A DNA stretch of 7,322 nucleotides from positions 1-7,322 of the forward strand of contig JASKZU010000160.1 of NCBI GenBank assembly GCA_030147455.1, given 5' to 3'. Each line of letters begins with the position of its first letter. Positions within the stretch are counted from its first letter, which is position 1. A program made the position numbers and the translations under genes. This stretch comes from Planococcus sp. (in: firmicutes) (GTDB lineage: Bacteria; Bacillota; Bacilli; Bacillales_A; Planococcaceae). This document shows, piece by piece, positions 5,761 to 7,322 of this stretch. The notes beneath the pieces were generated by a model. That model ran no database searches and was not told where the DNA came from. It saw only the letters and a list, made by a program, of their open reading frames with translations.

Positions 5761-6363
5761 TTATTTCAGAAGATCGTCTTCTTCGTCTTCTTCCTCGTCC
5801 TCATCTTCTTCATCATCGATGATGTTGCCGTCCAGATCTTCTACGAGCACATCAACGTCCGCTGCTTCATCGACGTCATCGTCATCATCAGTTGCATCAA
5901 AATCAAGATCGACAACAGGTGATTTAACAACTTCTTCTTCCTCATCGTCTTCGTCATCTGTGGATGCATCGCTGTCGTCTTCGTCGAAATCTTCGAAGTC
6001 CAACTCGTCTTCGAGTTCCAGATCCAAATCATCGAAGTCTTCATCAGTTGCTTTTGTTTTCTTTTTCTTGCGCGCTTTGACAGTCGGTGCAGATTCTTCT
6101 TCAATCTGCTCGACTGGATACCACTCGCGAAGGCCCCAGCGGTTTTCGCCAAGAATCAAGAAACGTCCGTCAATATTCATATCGGTATAGTATTGAGCGA
6201 GATGCGTCTTCATTTCTTCTTCAGAAAGTCCGATCAGTGCCTGCAGTTCCGCCACCAGTTCTGCAAATGTTTTTGTTTCTTTGGTTTCTTCCAAAACCGC
6301 ATATGTTAAGTCGACGAACGACTCTTCTAGCAATTCTTCTTTAGTTAATTCGCGGATGTTCAT
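5761..6363 (-). CDS. rpoE: DNA-directed RNA polymerase delta subunit
   Basis: Gram-positive RNA polymerase accessory subunit that increases recycling and promoter selectivity and makes transcription sensitive to the starting nucleotide. Of 200 residues, 1-85 form the HARE-type winged-helix domain, with the family-typical YYTDMNIDGRFLILGENRWGL (split here at residues 58-78) and WYPVEQI. A basic patch KARKKKKTK (96-104) precedes a disordered Asp/Glu-rich tail from about 105 to 198. B. subtilis delta is 173 residues; the extra length is all in the acidic tail. The start is the ATG at 6363 with a modest AAGGGA site at 6373-6378, 9 nt upstream; the other nearby ATG, at 6388, is out of frame. The gene sits upstream of pyrG as in B. 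subtilis, with its own likely promoter. Its repetitive acidic codons create Ser-rich false frames on the other strand. Confidence 0.97.
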   Translation of the reverse strand: MNIRELTKEELLEESFVDLTYAVLEETKETKTFAELVAELQALIGLSEEEMKTHLAQYYTDMNIDGRFLILGENRWGLREWYPVEQIEEESAPTVKARKKKKTKATDEDFDDLDLELEDELDFEDFDEDDSDASTDDEDDEEEEVVKSPVVDLDFDATDDDDDVDEAADVDVLVEDLDGNIIDDEEDEDEEEDEEDDLLK

Positions 6364-6398
6364 TCGTGCACGTCCCTTCTTGTGTCATAACTTAATCC

Positions 6399-6404
6399 AT
6401 TATA
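6399..6404 (-). promoter_or_regulatory. candidate rpoE promoter -10
   Basis: A perfect TATAAT lies 35 nt before the rpoE ATG, giving a leader of roughly 28 nt. The -35 region (TAGCGG at 17 nt) is poor, and it overlaps the stop codon of the small gene upstream. The -10 hexamer is seen; promoter activity is inferred. Confidence 0.5.
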
Positions 6405-6424
6405 TACAAAGTCCGTGCTGTCCG

Positions 6425-6586
6425 CTACCGTGATTTCTTTTTTCTGCGTCCAAGTTGTTCCCAGCCAAAAAAGAACAAGTAGGCAGATAAGATTAAAAAG
6501 GGAATCGAGCCTAACGCTTTGTTATATAGAACAAACAGCAAAACGACCGCAACGATGATAATGGTATAGTGGGCAGCTTTCGGCAT
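6425..6586 (-). CDS. small two-span membrane protein, 53 residues, unknown function
   Basis: Not recognised as a named family. The ATG at 6586 opens 53 codons ending in TAG. The translation begins MPKAAHY and has two hydrophobic stretches, about residues 7-21 (YTIIIVAVVLLFVLY) and 27-42 (SIPFLILSAYLFFFGW), split by a short NKALG turn, then a basic tail RRKKKSR. By the positive-inside rule both ends should face the cytoplasm, giving a membrane hairpin. No signal-peptide cleavage site is evident. The Shine-Dalgarno is poor (GGAT about 6 nt upstream), which is the main weakness. In its favour are the coherent membrane-hairpin composition, a TATAAT 40 nt upstream, and an end 61 nt before rpoE. 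It may be transcribed together with rpoE. Its size puts it below many gene-finder cut-offs. Confidence 0.68.
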   Translation of the reverse strand: MPKAAHYTIIIVAVVLLFVLYNKALGSIPFLILSAYLFFFGWEQLGRRKKKSR

Positions 6587-6626
6587 GGGTCATCCAGCTC
6601 TTTTCTTTAGAATGTCAATTTTCTCT

Positions 6627-6632
6627 ATTATA
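6627..6632 (-). promoter_or_regulatory. candidate promoter -10 for the small membrane-protein gene and possibly rpoE
   Basis: A perfect TATAAT lies 40 nt before the ATG at 6586. At 17 nt upstream the -35 is TCGATT, which matches TTGACA at only three positions. The position is right for a leader of about 34 nt. Confidence 0.45.
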
Positions 6633-6737
6633 ACGGAGTTTCACAGCCAAATCGACTGAAGTGCCAGATGATATTTATGTGGTTGCTGTAACAAGACGTC
6701 ATGCCCGCTGAAATTTAATGAAAAGCATGTCCGAAAA

Positions 6738-6747
6738 GGGGGGGGGG
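6738..6747. repeat. homopolymer tract of ten G (plus strand)
   Basis: Ten consecutive G followed by CGGCC, inside otherwise AT-leaning intergenic DNA. Such tracts slip during replication and are also prone to miscounting in sequencing, so the exact length is uncertain. Confidence 0.9.
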
Positions 6748-6870
6748 CGGCCAGTCCGTGAAGAAATGTACAACGCACTATCCATCTCGCTCAGTTGTTT
6801 AACTGCCTTGTCTACATTCCAGTCCAGCTAAGCGGCGTAACATGGATAAAAACTTTTGCTCGAGCATCGC

Positions 6871-6899
6871 AAAAAAACCTCGCCTGTTTCCAGGCAAGG
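6871..6899 (-). terminator. intrinsic terminator of icmF
   Basis: Minus-strand CCTTGCCTG, tetraloop GAAA, CAGGCGAGG (9 pairs, one T-G wobble) is followed by seven T. It begins about 10 nt after the icmF stop codon and separates icmF from the genes downstream. Confidence 0.92.
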
Positions 6900-6909
6900 G
6901 GATGGGCTC

Positions 6910-7322
6910 TTACATATTTCTGCGGTACTGGCCGCCTACTTCGTAAAGGGCCGTTGTAATTTGTCCAAGACTTGCGACTTTGACCGTCTCCATCAATTCC
7001 TCGAAAATATTGCCGCCGGTTTTCGCCACTTGCTTTAAACGCTCGATAGCTTCATCTGAAGGATTGCGTTCTTGAAACGCCCGTAAATTATTGATTTGTG
7101 TTTCTTTTTCTTGCTGCGTGGCACGGGCGATTTCCATTGCATTGATGTCGTCATCCGACTGCGGATTCGGATTCAAGTACGTATTGACTCCGATGATCGG
7201 CAATTCGCCGGTATGCTTTTTCATTTCATAGAACATGGATTCTTCCTGTATCTTCCCGCGCTGGTATTGCGTCTCCATCGCACCGAGCACACCGCCGCGG
7301 TCATCAATGCGGTCAAATTCCG
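6910..7322 (-). CDS. icmF: C-terminal end of an IcmF-type adenosylcobalamin-dependent acyl-CoA mutase (partial)
   Basis: Only the last 136 codons are present; the gene enters from the right edge, so no start is visible and the GTG at 7290 is internal. The fragment reads EFDRIDDRGGVLGAMETQYQ at the edge, then KIQEESMFYEMKKHTGELPIIGV, and ends SLGQITTALYEVGGQYRRNM. The RGG-LGAMET, PIIGVN and QYRRNM features match the substrate-barrel end of the fused isobutyryl-CoA mutase/GTPase family, which interconverts isobutyryl-CoA and n-butyryl-CoA. The B12-binding and GTPase domains that define the fusion lie outside the window, so a stand-alone methylmalonyl-CoA mutase-like large subunit remains possible. 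The section after PIIGVN (NPNPQSDDD through the QQEKETQINNLRAF helix) is charged and helical, also as in this family. Confidence 0.82.
   Translation of the reverse strand, partial: EFDRIDDRGGVLGAMETQYQRGKIQEESMFYEMKKHTGELPIIGVNTYLNPNPQSDDDINAMEIARATQQEKETQINNLRAFQERNPSDEAIERLKQVAKTGGNIFEELMETVKVASLGQITTALYEVGGQYRRNM

Larger units (their letters stand above)
6587..6909. other. 323-nt gap between icmF and the small membrane-protein gene
   Basis: Apart from the icmF terminator, a candidate promoter near the small gene and a run of ten G, I see nothing coding. The best plus-strand frame (6718-6831, 37 codons, passing through the G run) has no ribosome site. A short inverted repeat CAGTT-GTTT-AACTG (6792-6805) is too small to interpret. 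Confidence 0.5.

Noticed and set aside
5819..6190. Ser-rich plus-strand reading frame
   Set aside because: It is the antisense of the Asp/Glu-rich tail codons of rpoE and has no ribosome site.
6792..6805. Inverted repeat CAGTT-GTTT-AACTG as an operator
   Set aside because: The 5-nt arms match no operator I can name and lie more than 150 nt from the nearest promoter candidate.
6718..6831. 37-codon plus-strand frame passing through the G10 tract, a possible phase-variable gene
   Set aside because: It has no Shine-Dalgarno and no recognisable protein features, and it is very short. The G tract alone does not make it a gene.

Overview
The window is a core chromosomal segment of a low-to-moderate GC Firmicute of the Bacillales. 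The strongest sign is gene order. Read on the minus strand it runs rpoE, pyrG, then the opposed DUF2529 gene, spo0F, fba, tal, murZ, which is the order I know from Bacillus subtilis (rpoE, pyrG, ywjG, spo0F, fbaA, ywjH, murAB). The icmF-type mutase gene next to rpoE and the base composition suggest the Planococcaceae (Planococcus, Sporosarcina and relatives), but that family assignment is inference. All genes are on the minus strand except DUF2529.

Layout from left to right: the start-proximal 373 codons of murZ (1-1121, running off the left edge); tal (1148-1798); a hairpin terminator (1823-1847); fba (1857-2717); a short terminator (2771-2792); spo0F with a TTG start (2805-3164); a 69-nt divergent gap; DUF2529/ywjG on the plus strand, also TTG-started (3234-3722); a near-perfect bidirectional terminator (3726-3762); pyrG (3873-5474); its regulatory leader (5475-5732); rpoE (5761-6363); a 53-codon membrane-protein gene missed by usual length cut-offs (6425-6586); a 323-nt gap with a run of ten G; the icmF terminator (6871-6899); and the last 136 codons of icmF (6910-7322).

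The genes are housekeeping: peptidoglycan precursor synthesis (MurZ), glycolysis and pentose phosphate carbon exchange (Fba, Tal), CTP synthesis (PyrG), the delta subunit of RNA polymerase (RpoE), a phosphorelay receiver (Spo0F) and a B12-dependent acyl-CoA mutase (IcmF). Terminators and promoters divide the row into short transcription units rather than one operon.

The best regulatory signal is in front of pyrG: a promoter with a 17-bp spacer, a transcript predicted to begin GGGC, and a C-rich terminator hairpin about 40 nt downstream. This matches the known CTP-sensing attenuation by reiterative G addition. I see no mobile element, CRISPR array, tRNA, rRNA or toxin/defence cassette, and no convincing undescribed multi-gene system. 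The less explained items are the 53-residue membrane protein, the G10 tract, and a 20-codon reading frame that runs through the pyrG attenuator.
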